A DNA stretch of 64,000 bases. It comes from Burkholderia sp. SRS-46. GTDB lineage: Bacteria > Pseudomonadota > Gammaproteobacteria > Burkholderiales > Burkholderiaceae. The notes under the pieces were generated by a model. The model was not told the origin of the DNA, did no database searches, and saw only the letters and a program-made list of their open reading frames with translations. The translations under genes and the position numbers were made by a program. The stretch covers positions 186,001-250,000 of the forward strand of contig NZ_PTXL01000010.1 in the NCBI RefSeq assembly GCF_004343775.1, written 5' to 3'. Shown here piece by piece: positions 36,042-43,755 of the stretch. Every line of letters starts with the position of its first letter. Within the stretch, counting starts at the first letter, position 1.

Positions 36042-37442
36042 TCAGGGAGCGAGATTGATGAGCTTTCGCTGGGTATATTCCTCCATTCCCTCCCGGCCAT
36101 ACTCGCTGCCGAACCCCGAAGCCTTGGCGCCACCGAATGGCATGTCGAACGGAAGATCGAGGTGCTTGTTGATCCAGACCATGCCGCTGTCTATGCGCGC
36201 CGCAATCGCTACCGCCCGCTCGGGATCGGCCGTCCAGATCGTCCCTCCCAAGCCGTAGGGGCTGTCGTTTACCCGTTCGATCGCATCGTCGATGCTGTCG
36301 TATGACAGCACCGGAAGCACCGGGCCGAACTGTTCCTCTCTCACCAGCCTGGCATCGTCTGGTATGTCGCGGACAATCGTCGGCGCGATGAAGTATCCCG
36401 CTCGCTCCATCGCATGGCCGCCCGCAATGACGGTGCCGCGGGCATGTGCGTCGTCGAGGAAGGTACGCACCTTGTCGTACTGCAATCGATTCTGGATCGG
36501 TCCGATTTGCGTGCCCGGGTCCAGGCCGTCACCCACCATGGCGTTGCGGGCAAGGCTCGCCAGTGCGTCGCACATCTCGTCATACCGCGACGAAGGCACA
36601 TAAACGCGTTTTGCCGCAAAACACACCTGGCCCGCATTGAGCATGGCCGCCTGGAAGACCTTCGGCGCGAACACGTCGACGTCCACATCATCCAGGACGA
36701 TCGCTGCGTCGTTGCCGCCAAGTTCGAGCGTCAGACGCTTCAGTGTGCCGGCCACGCTCTCCATGACCTTCTTGCCGGTTGCGGTCGAACCCGTAAATGA
36801 CACTTTGGCGACATCCGGATGCCGGGACAGTACGCCGCCAAGATCGTTGCCGTCGATCACCACGTTAAGCACCCCGGGCGGCAGGATCGATGCAGCCAGC
36901 TCACCGAACAATGCAGTCGTCAGTGGTGTTGATGGCGCCGGTTTCGCGACCACGGTGTTGCCGGCAATCAATGCCGGAGCGACCTTGGCCATCATCAGCA
37001 GCATCGGAAAATTCCAGGGCGTGATGGCCGCGACCACGCCCAAGGCCGTCCGTTGCTCGTAGATTCGGGTTCCAGGCACGTCCCGCAGCGTCTTCATCGG
37101 CAGGTCCATCGCGGCGAACGTCCGGATAGCGCCCACCGAACCCTCGATTTCGTGCTCCGCCTGAGCGAGCGGCTTGCCCTGTTCCATCGTGAGCAATCGT
37201 GCAAACTCTGGCGCACGCGCTTCCATGGCATCCGCAAGTGCCTCCAGCTTCTCCCGACGCTCACGGTGCGTGAGACACGCCCAGCGCGGAAACGCACTCT
37301 TTGCTGCCGCTATCGCCTGATTCAATTGCGCTTCGTCGGCGCGCGCGCAAGTTTCGAAGGCCTTGCCGGTCGCCGGATTGATCACTTCCAGCGACGCTGC
37401 CCCATTGATGAGCTGACCGTTGATCAGCAGTTTGTAAGTCAT
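36042..37442 (-). CDS. NAD(P)-dependent aldehyde dehydrogenase
   Basis: A 466-residue ALDH superfamily enzyme. It has the cofactor motif FTGSTATGKK, the general base Glu in ELGGND, the nucleophilic Cys in GQVCFA, and the PWNFP and EEQFGPVLPV motifs. Length and PFGG-x-KASGFGSEYG end fit the benzaldehyde/vanillin-type or succinic semialdehyde branch. The ATG at 37442 follows AAGGAGA; an earlier ATG at 37496 lacks this site. Only 29 bases separate it from benzaldehyde lyase, so it probably oxidises the aromatic aldehyde that enzyme releases to the acid. Confidence 0.9.
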   Translation of the reverse strand: MTYKLLINGQLINGAASLEVINPATGKAFETCARADEAQLNQAIAAAKSAFPRWACLTHRERREKLEALADAMEARAPEFARLLTMEQGKPLAQAEHEIEGSVGAIRTFAAMDLPMKTLRDVPGTRIYEQRTALGVVAAITPWNFPMLLMMAKVAPALIAGNTVVAKPAPSTPLTTALFGELAASILPPGVLNVVIDGNDLGGVLSRHPDVAKVSFTGSTATGKKVMESVAGTLKRLTLELGGNDAAIVLDDVDVDVFAPKVFQAAMLNAGQVCFAAKRVYVPSSRYDEMCDALASLARNAMVGDGLDPGTQIGPIQNRLQYDKVRTFLDDAHARGTVIAGGHAMERAGYFIAPTIVRDIPDDARLVREEQFGPVLPVLSYDSIDDAIERVNDSPYGLGGTIWTADPERAVAIAARIDSGMVWINKHLDLPFDMPFGGAKASGFGSEYGREGMEEYTQRKLINLAP

Positions 37443-37584
37443 TGCATGTCTCCTTAAGCATCCCGAGGTCAAGTTGCCCCACTCGTCCTGCGGCAACTCG
37501 CCTCGATTTTTCGTTGAGATCGTTGCGACGTGTCGGTCCCTATGCGCTTAGTCATCGCGGCTTCCGACGGCCCAGGCGGTTGTA

Positions 37585-38430
37585 CTAGACTTCGTCGGCC
37601 ACGCGATTTTTCAGCTCGCCGATTCCGCTCACGGCAACCGACACTTCGTCGCCGGACTTGAGGAATACCGGCGGGCTACGCTTGTGGCCGACTCCGCCCG
37701 GCGTCCCGGTCGAGATCGAGTCTCCGGCCTCGAGACGGGTAAACGTCGACACGTAGGCGACCAGTTCCTCGATGCGCCATGCCATCAGCGAGAACGAACT
37801 GCGCTGCATCTCGACGTCATTGACTCGTGTCACCAGCTCCATTTGCAACGGATCGGGGATCTCGTCTGCAGTGACAAGGCAGGGGCCGTACGAACTTGAT
37901 CCATCGAAGTTCTTCCCCGCCGTGACGCTGTGCTGTTGCCAGTCGCGAGCCGAACCGTCCATCATGATCGAATAGCCAGCCACGTGTTCCAGCGCGTTTG
38001 CCGGCGAAATGTGTCTGCCAGGCTTCCCGATCACGATCACGATTTCACCCTCGTAGTCGAAGCGATCGGAATGCCTGGGCTTCAGCACGCACTGCCCCGA
38101 CCCGACCATGGACTGCGGGAGCTTGTTGAACAGAAACGGATACTCGGGCGCTTCTTTTCCAGTTTCGATCTGATGAGCGCGATATGCCCAACCCAGTCCA
38201 AACATGCGGGCATCCAGATTCGGTATCACCCGATCGAACGTCACATCGGCCATCGGTGTGACGGCCGCGTGAGAAAGCATCTCGCGAACTGCTGACAGCG
38301 CGCCAGCCGCCAACAATTCCCGCAGATCCTTGTATCTGGATCCGAGTCGTGCTTGCAGATTGACGAAGCCATCCTCTACGAGAACCCCGTAGGTGGATTG
38401 GCCATCGATGATCACGGACGCAAGTTTCAT
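37585..38430 (-). CDS. fumarylacetoacetate hydrolase family protein
   Basis: A 281-residue FAH-fold enzyme with GWAYRAHQIE near residue 80, the metal-binding E-x-E in DYEGEIVIVIGK, and SARDWQ. The residue before the conserved Gly-Ser-Ala-Arg-Asp is Asp in an unusual MMDG context where many relatives have NDVS. It resembles but is not identical to the FAH protein at 19555. It could hydrolyse the C-C bond of a VOC-dioxygenase ring-cleavage product. It begins 13 bases after the SnoaL-like gene, and 142 bases separate it from the aldehyde dehydrogenase. Confidence 0.87.
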   Translation of the reverse strand: MKLASVIIDGQSTYGVLVEDGFVNLQARLGSRYKDLRELLAAGALSAVREMLSHAAVTPMADVTFDRVIPNLDARMFGLGWAYRAHQIETGKEAPEYPFLFNKLPQSMVGSGQCVLKPRHSDRFDYEGEIVIVIGKPGRHISPANALEHVAGYSIMMDGSARDWQQHSVTAGKNFDGSSSYGPCLVTADEIPDPLQMELVTRVNDVEMQRSSFSLMAWRIEELVAYVSTFTRLEAGDSISTGTPGGVGHKRSPPVFLKSGDEVSVAVSGIGELKNRVADEV

Positions 38431-38443
38431 GTTGGATCCTCAG

Positions 38444-38893
38444 TCAGGATTGTTTGAAATCGACATACACGTGACGACAGGCCAGCTTCCACGAGCCGTC
38501 GACGAGACATAACTCGTCGCGATAACGGCCCACCACATGCGGGCCGACGAGTGGTGCAGGCGCGTTCAGGCGTCGCGAGGACTCGTGGCGATAGGCCGTA
38601 ACGTAGGAGTGGACGACGGCACGGGTTGCCGACGATAAGTGGGTTCGCATGTTGCTGAGCACATGTCGAACCAGCAGCCCTTCCGGGCGATCGGCCATGA
38701 AGGCCGTCAGCGCCTCATGGCCGCGTATTTCGCCGTCCAGCCGCTTCCAAATGCCGTCCGGTGCCATGTTGCGCATCATTTCCTCGTGATCACCGGCGTC
38801 AAACGCCGTCGTGAACGCCACCACGACAAGTTCGCATTGCCGCGCGACTTGCGAGGCCTGCACGCCGAAGTGCGCCTTTCCTCCATCCGCCAT
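38444..38893 (-). CDS. SnoaL-like (NTF2 fold) protein
   Basis: A 149-residue small alpha+beta barrel protein of the SnoaL-like/NTF2 group. Features are the helical start with FTTAFDAGDHEEMMRNMAPDGIWKR, RGHEALTAFM, and the strand region ending in KLACRHVYVDF. Relatives are isomerases, cyclases or small subunits of oxygenases. It is the first gene of the leftward operon, next to the PadR operator. The start at 38893 follows GGAGGAAAC; an ATG four codons earlier is less well spaced. A related protein lies at 51494-51955. Confidence 0.8.
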   Translation of the reverse strand: MADGGKAHFGVQASQVARQCELVVVAFTTAFDAGDHEEMMRNMAPDGIWKRLDGEIRGHEALTAFMADRPEGLLVRHVLSNMRTHLSSATRAVVHSYVTAYRHESSRRLNAPAPLVGPHVVGRYRDELCLVDGSWKLACRHVYVDFKQS

Positions 38894-38967
38894 CGTTTCC
38901 TCCAAGGTTCACTGCCGCGAATCGGCAGACATCAACCACACACGAGCAAAGTCTCACAGACAGGCGT

Positions 38968-39005
38968 GCATATGTCAATATTGTCATATGTATGTATTGA
39001 CATAT
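38968..39005. promoter_or_regulatory. PadR-type operator 1 in the divergent promoter
   Basis: The segment holds GTCAAT-N5-CATATG-N5-ATTGAC at 38973-39000, flanked so that three CATATG hexamers recur at exact 16-base spacing (38968, 38984, 39000). It lies between the SnoaL-like gene (80 bases away) and the flavin monooxygenase (about 80 bases away). The same GTCAAT/CATATG/ATTGAC arrangement recurs at 41523-41550 beside padR. Regulator identity is inferred from this pairing. Confidence 0.75.
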
Positions 39006-39086
39006 GAAGTTGGCCAACTCAACATGGCGCCGCGGCCCGGCTGAAGCGGCCGGCTCCATCAAATTCCCCCGGCACACGAGGAATCC

Positions 39087-40706
39087 ATGAAGAAGGTTGA
39101 AACATCCGTCCTGATCGTTGGCGCTGGCCCGGTCGGCCTGGCATTGGCGAATGAGCTGGCTTATCGCCGCGTCCCGTTCATCCTGGTAGAGAAGAGCGAC
39201 GGCGACGTGCTTTTCCCGGCAGGGGAAGGTATTTTTTCGAGAACCATGGAGCACTTGCGGCGCTGGGGGCTGGCGGACCGTGCACGCACCAGTGAAGGAT
39301 TTCCGGACGACTACCCGTTGAACGTCGGTTTTGCGACGTCTTTATCGGGCACGCTTCTCGCCGCATTCGAGGCTCCCTCGAATCGCACGATGCCCGCTCG
39401 CAGCCCGCATTCGCCGGAAGGCAACATCATCTGCCCAAAGCAAGTATTCGATCCACTGCTCCGGCGAGGCGCCGAAGAAAGAGGGGCAGATCTCCGATAT
39501 CGCACGGAACTGATGGACTTTCGTGAAAGCGACGGCGTGGTCACTGCGACGGTGCGTGAGAACGACACGGGCCAGACATACGAAATTCACGCCATTTACC
39601 TTGCGGCGTGCGACGGTGGACGCAGTCACGTTCGCAAGAAACTCGATATTCCGTTGCTTGGCGAGTTTGCGACTGGCCACAACTTTGCGGTTTTCTTTCG
39701 TTCTCCAGATTTCATGAGAATGATCGAATCACGCTTCGGCAATCGCTTTGTACAGTTGCACACCGTAAATACGCCACATCGTCCCTACTTCACATCTGTC
39801 AACGGCAAAGACCAGTGGCGCATGTCGATGTATGTGCCTGCAGACGCGAACCCCGACCCGGCGACTGCACTCGCTAATGCGATCGACATGCCGGTACACA
39901 CCGAGATCATCCGGGCCCAGCCTTGGGCAGGCCATCGCGTTGTCGCGAGAAAGTACCGCTCCGGACGCGCGTTCCTGCTCGGCGATGCCGTTCAACTCCG
40001 CTGGCCCAAAGGCGGGTTCGGCGCCAATACGGGCATTGGTGATGCCGTAGACCTGGGGTGGAAACTCGCAGCGGTGCTGCAAGGCTGGGGCGGGGACGCG
40101 CTACTCGACAGTTACGAAGCCGAGCGACGTCCCATCGCCGTCAGAAACGTGAATGAAGGGGCAAACAATCGCGTTTTCGACGCGCTCATCGAGCAAGATC
40201 CTCTCCTTGACGAACTTTCACCGGAGGGACAAGCGAGAAGAGCCCGGGTCGAAAACCAAATCCATGCATTGCGCTTGAGGGAATTCCAGACGCAAGGAAT
40301 CCAGTTGGGGTATCGGTACCGGCAGTCTCCCATTTGCGTTTCCGACGATGCGCTGGAGCCACCGGACGATCACATGTCGTATCACCCGTCGACGTGGCCG
40401 GGGAGCCGGGCCCCTCACGCGTGGCTGAGCGAGGGCCGTTCAACACTCGACCTCTTCGGCGACGGGTTCGTATTGGTTCGATTCGATGATGCCCCAGCAT
40501 CCACGGCGTTCGCGGCCGCCGCGAAGTCACTCGGCGTACCGTTCACGGAAACGCGGATATCGTCCACCGCGATTCGGGATCTGTACGAACGGAACTACGT
40601 ACTCGTGCGCCCCGATGGTCATGTGGCATGGCGCGGGAACACGCTGCCGGAGAACGCACGGGCAACCCTGAATCACGTCCGAGGCGCTTCGAACGACGCC
40701 GGCTGA
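39087..40706 (+). CDS. FAD-dependent aromatic monooxygenase
   Basis: A 539-residue class A flavoprotein monooxygenase with the GAGPVG dinucleotide site near residue 12, and a C-terminal thioredoxin-like domain (VLVRPDGHVAW). The FAD motif is GDAVQLRWP: the GDAAH His typical of the family is Gln here. It resembles PheA/MhpA/TfdB hydroxylases that add a hydroxyl to a phenolic ring. GAGGAA precedes the start by five bases. It is divergent from the benzaldehyde lyase operon and shares the PadR operator with it, suggesting that ring hydroxylation is induced along with the lyase pathway. Confidence 0.88.
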   Translation: MKKVETSVLIVGAGPVGLALANELAYRRVPFILVEKSDGDVLFPAGEGIFSRTMEHLRRWGLADRARTSEGFPDDYPLNVGFATSLSGTLLAAFEAPSNRTMPARSPHSPEGNIICPKQVFDPLLRRGAEERGADLRYRTELMDFRESDGVVTATVRENDTGQTYEIHAIYLAACDGGRSHVRKKLDIPLLGEFATGHNFAVFFRSPDFMRMIESRFGNRFVQLHTVNTPHRPYFTSVNGKDQWRMSMYVPADANPDPATALANAIDMPVHTEIIRAQPWAGHRVVARKYRSGRAFLLGDAVQLRWPKGGFGANTGIGDAVDLGWKLAAVLQGWGGDALLDSYEAERRPIAVRNVNEGANNRVFDALIEQDPLLDELSPEGQARRARVENQIHALRLREFQTQGIQLGYRYRQSPICVSDDALEPPDDHMSYHPSTWPGSRAPHAWLSEGRSTLDLFGDGFVLVRFDDAPASTAFAAAAKSLGVPFTETRISSTAIRDLYERNYVLVRPDGHVAWRGNTLPENARATLNHVRGASNDAG

Positions 40707-40723
40707 CGAGGCGTCGGTGTATG

Positions 40724-40770
40724 TCCGGATACTGCGAGTCGGCCAACTTGCGCCGATTCGCGAATCCGGA
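40724..40770. terminator. long hairpin between convergent genes
   Basis: The outer arms TCCGGAT and ATCCGGA, and an inner stem CGAGTCGG/CCGATTCG with one G-T pair, form one hairpin in the 90 bases between the convergent monooxygenase and padR genes. No long T-run is seen, so terminator function is tentative. Confidence 0.5.
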
Positions 40771-40795
40771 ATGCAAACGCCCGCGGTATCGTGGG

Positions 40796-41425
40796 CTAAC
40801 CAACCCTCTCGAACTCGCTCAACATCCACTGGTACCACTGAAGCGTGAAGGCCCGATGCTCACGACTGAAGGTAACCGTCGAATACAAGCCGAATAGCTC
40901 ATGATCCGCACTCACCGGAAATTTCACTCCGTATCGGGCCTGGGCTTCCTCGAGATGCGCAGAGATTGCTTGGATTTCACCTTCGATCATCTCGATCTGA
41001 CGGCGCACCACGTCAGCGGCCTCCGCGGCCGACAACAACCCGAGCGAAGCAACCTTGAGATTGAATTCGTTGCGCGTTGGCGTGTGCGTCGGCGCCGTCC
41101 TGACCCATTCCCTCAATGCGTCCCGCCCCTCGTCAGTCAATCGGTAGACCTTCTTGTTGGGCTTGGATTCCTGGACGACCTGGGAGAACGTCACATAACC
41201 CGCGTCGGTTAGAACGGCAAGCACCGGATAGATTTGACTGTGGTTCGCCTCCCAAGTGTAGTTCCTGGGCGGCCCCATCAGCAGGGCGAGTTCATATCCG
41301 GTCTGATCCTGATGGGCGAGTTTGCCGAGCAGCGCGTATCCGATCACGGGGATCTTCGCCCGCACGGTTGCGGTACCCGCGATGTCCGATGTCGCCTGTT
41401 TGCGTGTTGCTGCTTTACGTGGCAT
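40796..41425 (-). CDS. PadR family transcriptional regulator
   Basis: A 209-residue PadR regulator. Residues about 26-110 are the winged helix (IGYALLGKLAHQDQTGYEL, then WEANHSQIYPVLAVLTDAGYV with the RLTDEGRDALREW wing), followed by a C-terminal helical dimerisation region. PadR repressors control phenolic acid genes and release DNA when the aromatic ligand binds. Its divergent promoter carries operator 2, and the operator also occurs in the benzaldehyde lyase promoter, so this is the likely master switch of the regulon. The ribosome site is weak. Confidence 0.9.
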   Translation of the reverse strand: MPRKAATRKQATSDIAGTATVRAKIPVIGYALLGKLAHQDQTGYELALLMGPPRNYTWEANHSQIYPVLAVLTDAGYVTFSQVVQESKPNKKVYRLTDEGRDALREWVRTAPTHTPTRNEFNLKVASLGLLSAAEAADVVRRQIEMIEGEIQAISAHLEEAQARYGVKFPVSADHELFGLYSTVTFSREHRAFTLQWYQWMLSEFERVG

Positions 41426-41522
41426 ATCGACGCGCCAATTGGCTCAGCCTCTCAAAGAGCCGCAATTATAGGGCATGCGATTGCCCCGAGGCCCCCTGGC
41501 GGCCCCTCAGCTGGCGATTTTT

Positions 41523-41550
41523 GTCAATTTTTACATATGAAAATATTGAC
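41523..41550. promoter_or_regulatory. PadR-type operator 2
   Basis: GTCAAT-N5-CATATG-N5-ATTGAC; 12 of the 14 base pairs of the 28-bp palindrome are perfect. It lies between padR (98 bases away) and the MFS gene (125 bases away). The architecture is the same as operator 1 at 38973-39000, which supports a shared regulator and autoregulation of padR. Confidence 0.8.
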
Positions 41551-41675
41551 TCGACATACCGCACCTGTGACACTCAATACATTACTGTATTGAACTCATC
41601 GGCAGCGACGAGTCTGCCGGGACACGTCAAGCGTGACTGGCCTGCAGCCCAGGCCCGACGGGCGAGGAAGCCAAC

Positions 41676-42929
41676 ATGGAAACAATTGAACGGCCTGTAG
41701 CGAATCCACACGGCAATGCGATCTTGACGACCGCCTCGTGGCAGTCGTTTCGCATCATCGTTGGCGCCGGCCTCGGAATGTTCCTGAATCTCGGTCCAGT
41801 CCTGGTTTTTTCGTTCGGGATGTTCCTGCGTCCGATTGCGGATCAGACCGGATGGCGCGTCGCGGTGATTGCTGCGGCCATGGCCCCCGCGCTGCTCCTG
41901 ACTGCCATACTTCAGCCCCTCACCGGCATCTTGCTCGATCGGTACGGCCCGAGGCGATTTGCATTCCTCTCAATCATGGCGTTCGCTGCCGGACTGATTC
42001 TGCTGGGCGCCATACCCTGGAGCGAAGCCAGCTTTATTGGTCTTCTGGTATTTGCCACGTGCCTTGGCGCGGGTCAAACGCCCCTACCATATGCACACCT
42101 CATCTCGGAGCGGTTCAACGAGCGCCGAGGCTTGGCGCTCGGCGTAACGCTGTCGTTCTCCGGCATCGGCATTGCGGTTTGGCCCCACCTCGCGAGCCGG
42201 CTGCTTGGCGCCGGCAATTGGCGAATCGCATATGTCGGCTTGGGGTGCCTGACGGTCGCATTCGGCACGCTTGCGATTCTGATGCTCGCTCGAGTTCCGG
42301 CACGAGCGATGCCCTGCGTTGACCGACCGGATATGTCCATTGGCGGCACTGATTTGCGCGGCGCATTACGCCGTCGCGCGTTCTGGATCTTGGCAGTGTC
42401 GTTCTTTGCGATGTCAGCGATCATTACGGGAAGTACGATTCACATACCCGCCATCCTGATCGAGAAAGGGCTGACGCTACACGATGCAGCCTCGGCATCC
42501 AGTATGGTCGGTATCGCCAGCGTGCTCTCCAGATTGCTCGTCGGCGCAGCGCTTGACAAATTGCCGCCCTCCAAGGTGACATTTCTGGTATTCCTCGCTC
42601 CTGCGGTAGGCAGCTTCGGTCTGCTCACGTTAAGCGGAACCGACACCAAAATGGCCGCAATGCTCGTCGGCATTGGTCTCGGTGCGGAGGCAGACGCACT
42701 GGCCTACATCACGTCGCGCGCCTTCGGCATCGAGCACTTCGGCAAGATCTACGGCGCCCTCATGGCCGCCTTTCTTTTCGGCACGTCCGCCGGACCCGCG
42801 TACTTCGCCTACTTTCTGGCCGGCCACGGCGGCTACCACGCCGCACTCGAAGTCTCGACGATTCTCGGTGCCTTCGCTGCACTACTTGTCCTGTCGCTCC
42901 GGAAGCGCGATCTGAGTCCTGCGGCGTGA
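41676..42929 (+). CDS. MFS transporter (aromatic acid type)
   Basis: A 417-residue twelve-TM transporter with LDRYGPRRFA after TM2, GAGQTP, and the SERFNERRGLALG loop. It is a paralogue of 30785-32032, together bracketing the benzaldehyde lyase operon. GAGGAAG precedes the start. It lies just downstream of operator 2, so it is probably PadR-controlled and takes up the aromatic inducer or a related compound. The thioesterase start follows about 130 bases after its stop. Confidence 0.9.
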   Translation: METIERPVANPHGNAILTTASWQSFRIIVGAGLGMFLNLGPVLVFSFGMFLRPIADQTGWRVAVIAAAMAPALLLTAILQPLTGILLDRYGPRRFAFLSIMAFAAGLILLGAIPWSEASFIGLLVFATCLGAGQTPLPYAHLISERFNERRGLALGVTLSFSGIGIAVWPHLASRLLGAGNWRIAYVGLGCLTVAFGTLAILMLARVPARAMPCVDRPDMSIGGTDLRGALRRRAFWILAVSFFAMSAIITGSTIHIPAILIEKGLTLHDAASASSMVGIASVLSRLLVGAALDKLPPSKVTFLVFLAPAVGSFGLLTLSGTDTKMAAMLVGIGLGAEADALAYITSRAFGIEHFGKIYGALMAAFLFGTSAGPAYFAYFLAGHGGYHAALEVSTILGAFAALLVLSLRKRDLSPAA

Positions 42930-43063
42930 CGCTCCGACGATGCCATGCCCGAGAGGACGCCGTCTTCACGACGTTGCCATTCGCCGATGAATCACCGAGT
43001 GTCCGGCTCACCCGAGCATTTGGCAAAGTTCACCATTCGTTTGACGAGAGAGTTCACACCAAT

Positions 43064-43588
43064 ATGATCGACGTTACCCTTCCCCACCCGGTTCTGCGCG
43101 AAAGCCGGGCACTTTGGCTTGCCCAGCAGTTTGCAGACGAGCCGGCCTACCGGCATATCGGACTGCGGGTAGACAAACTGGCTCGCGGCCTTTGCATCGC
43201 ATCGGCGGACATCGTGACGGAACTGCTTCATCATCGCGGAGCGGTACAAGGCGGCATCGTGGCGATGATGGCTGATTCGACGGCAGGCTATGCCGCATTG
43301 ACAGTGCTCGACGAGGCAGCAGGCGAAGACCGTGATGACATGGCGACGCTCGAGTTCAAAACGTCGTTCCTCGCGCCGGTCATGGGCGACACCATACGGT
43401 GCGTCGCGCAAATCGTGAGTTGCAGTCGAACCATCGCATTCTGCACGGCGCAAGTCTTCAGCGAACGGAAAGGCCGAAGCAAGTTGTGCGCGCAAGCCTC
43501 GTTGACATTCAAGCGCTTGTCTTATCGAGGACCTAGCACGTTGCAAATGGACGAGATGCCGAGCTCCAGGGAAGCAGCAACCGCATGA
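43064..43588 (+). CDS. PaaI-like hotdog-fold thioesterase
   Basis: A 174-residue hotdog protein. The core helix HHRGAVQGGIVAMMADSTAGYAA carries the conserved Gly-Gly before the acidic residue used by PaaI-type thioesterases, which hydrolyse aromatic acyl-CoAs. A longer frame from 42926 lacks domain content, and the ATG at 43064 follows a GAGAG stretch. It follows the MFS gene in the same direction and may recover CoA from dead-end thioesters. Confidence 0.85.
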   Translation: MIDVTLPHPVLRESRALWLAQQFADEPAYRHIGLRVDKLARGLCIASADIVTELLHHRGAVQGGIVAMMADSTAGYAALTVLDEAAGEDRDDMATLEFKTSFLAPVMGDTIRCVAQIVSCSRTIAFCTAQVFSERKGRSKLCAQASLTFKRLSYRGPSTLQMDEMPSSREAATA

Positions 43589-43755
43589 CAGCTCGCGTGA
43601 AGTGCCTGCTGGATGGCGTCGGTATGGAGTTCATGAGACTGTCCCGCGGGGATAGCCGTCGCATGCATGCGGAACCGCACGGCACCAAAGGGGCGCAGCA
43701 GTTCTTCCAGCGGAATGTGTTCGTGGGCCGGCATGAGATGGCGCACCGGCGCCAT
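43522..43755 (-). CDS. small hypothetical protein coupled to the DHA2 exporter
   Basis: A 77-residue frame whose ATG overlaps the exporter stop (TGATG), on the same strand. Third codon positions are strongly G/C, like real genes here. It has no domain that I recognise; the MHATAIPAGQSHELHTD segment is slightly reminiscent of small dimeric oxidoreductase or isomerase fragments, but this is not firm. Its end overlaps the convergent thioesterase by 67 bases. It may be a truncated downstream gene. Confidence 0.4.
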   Translation of the reverse strand: MAPVRHLMPAHEHIPLEELLRPFGAVRFRMHATAIPAGQSHELHTDAIQQALHASCHAVAASLELGISSICNVLGPR

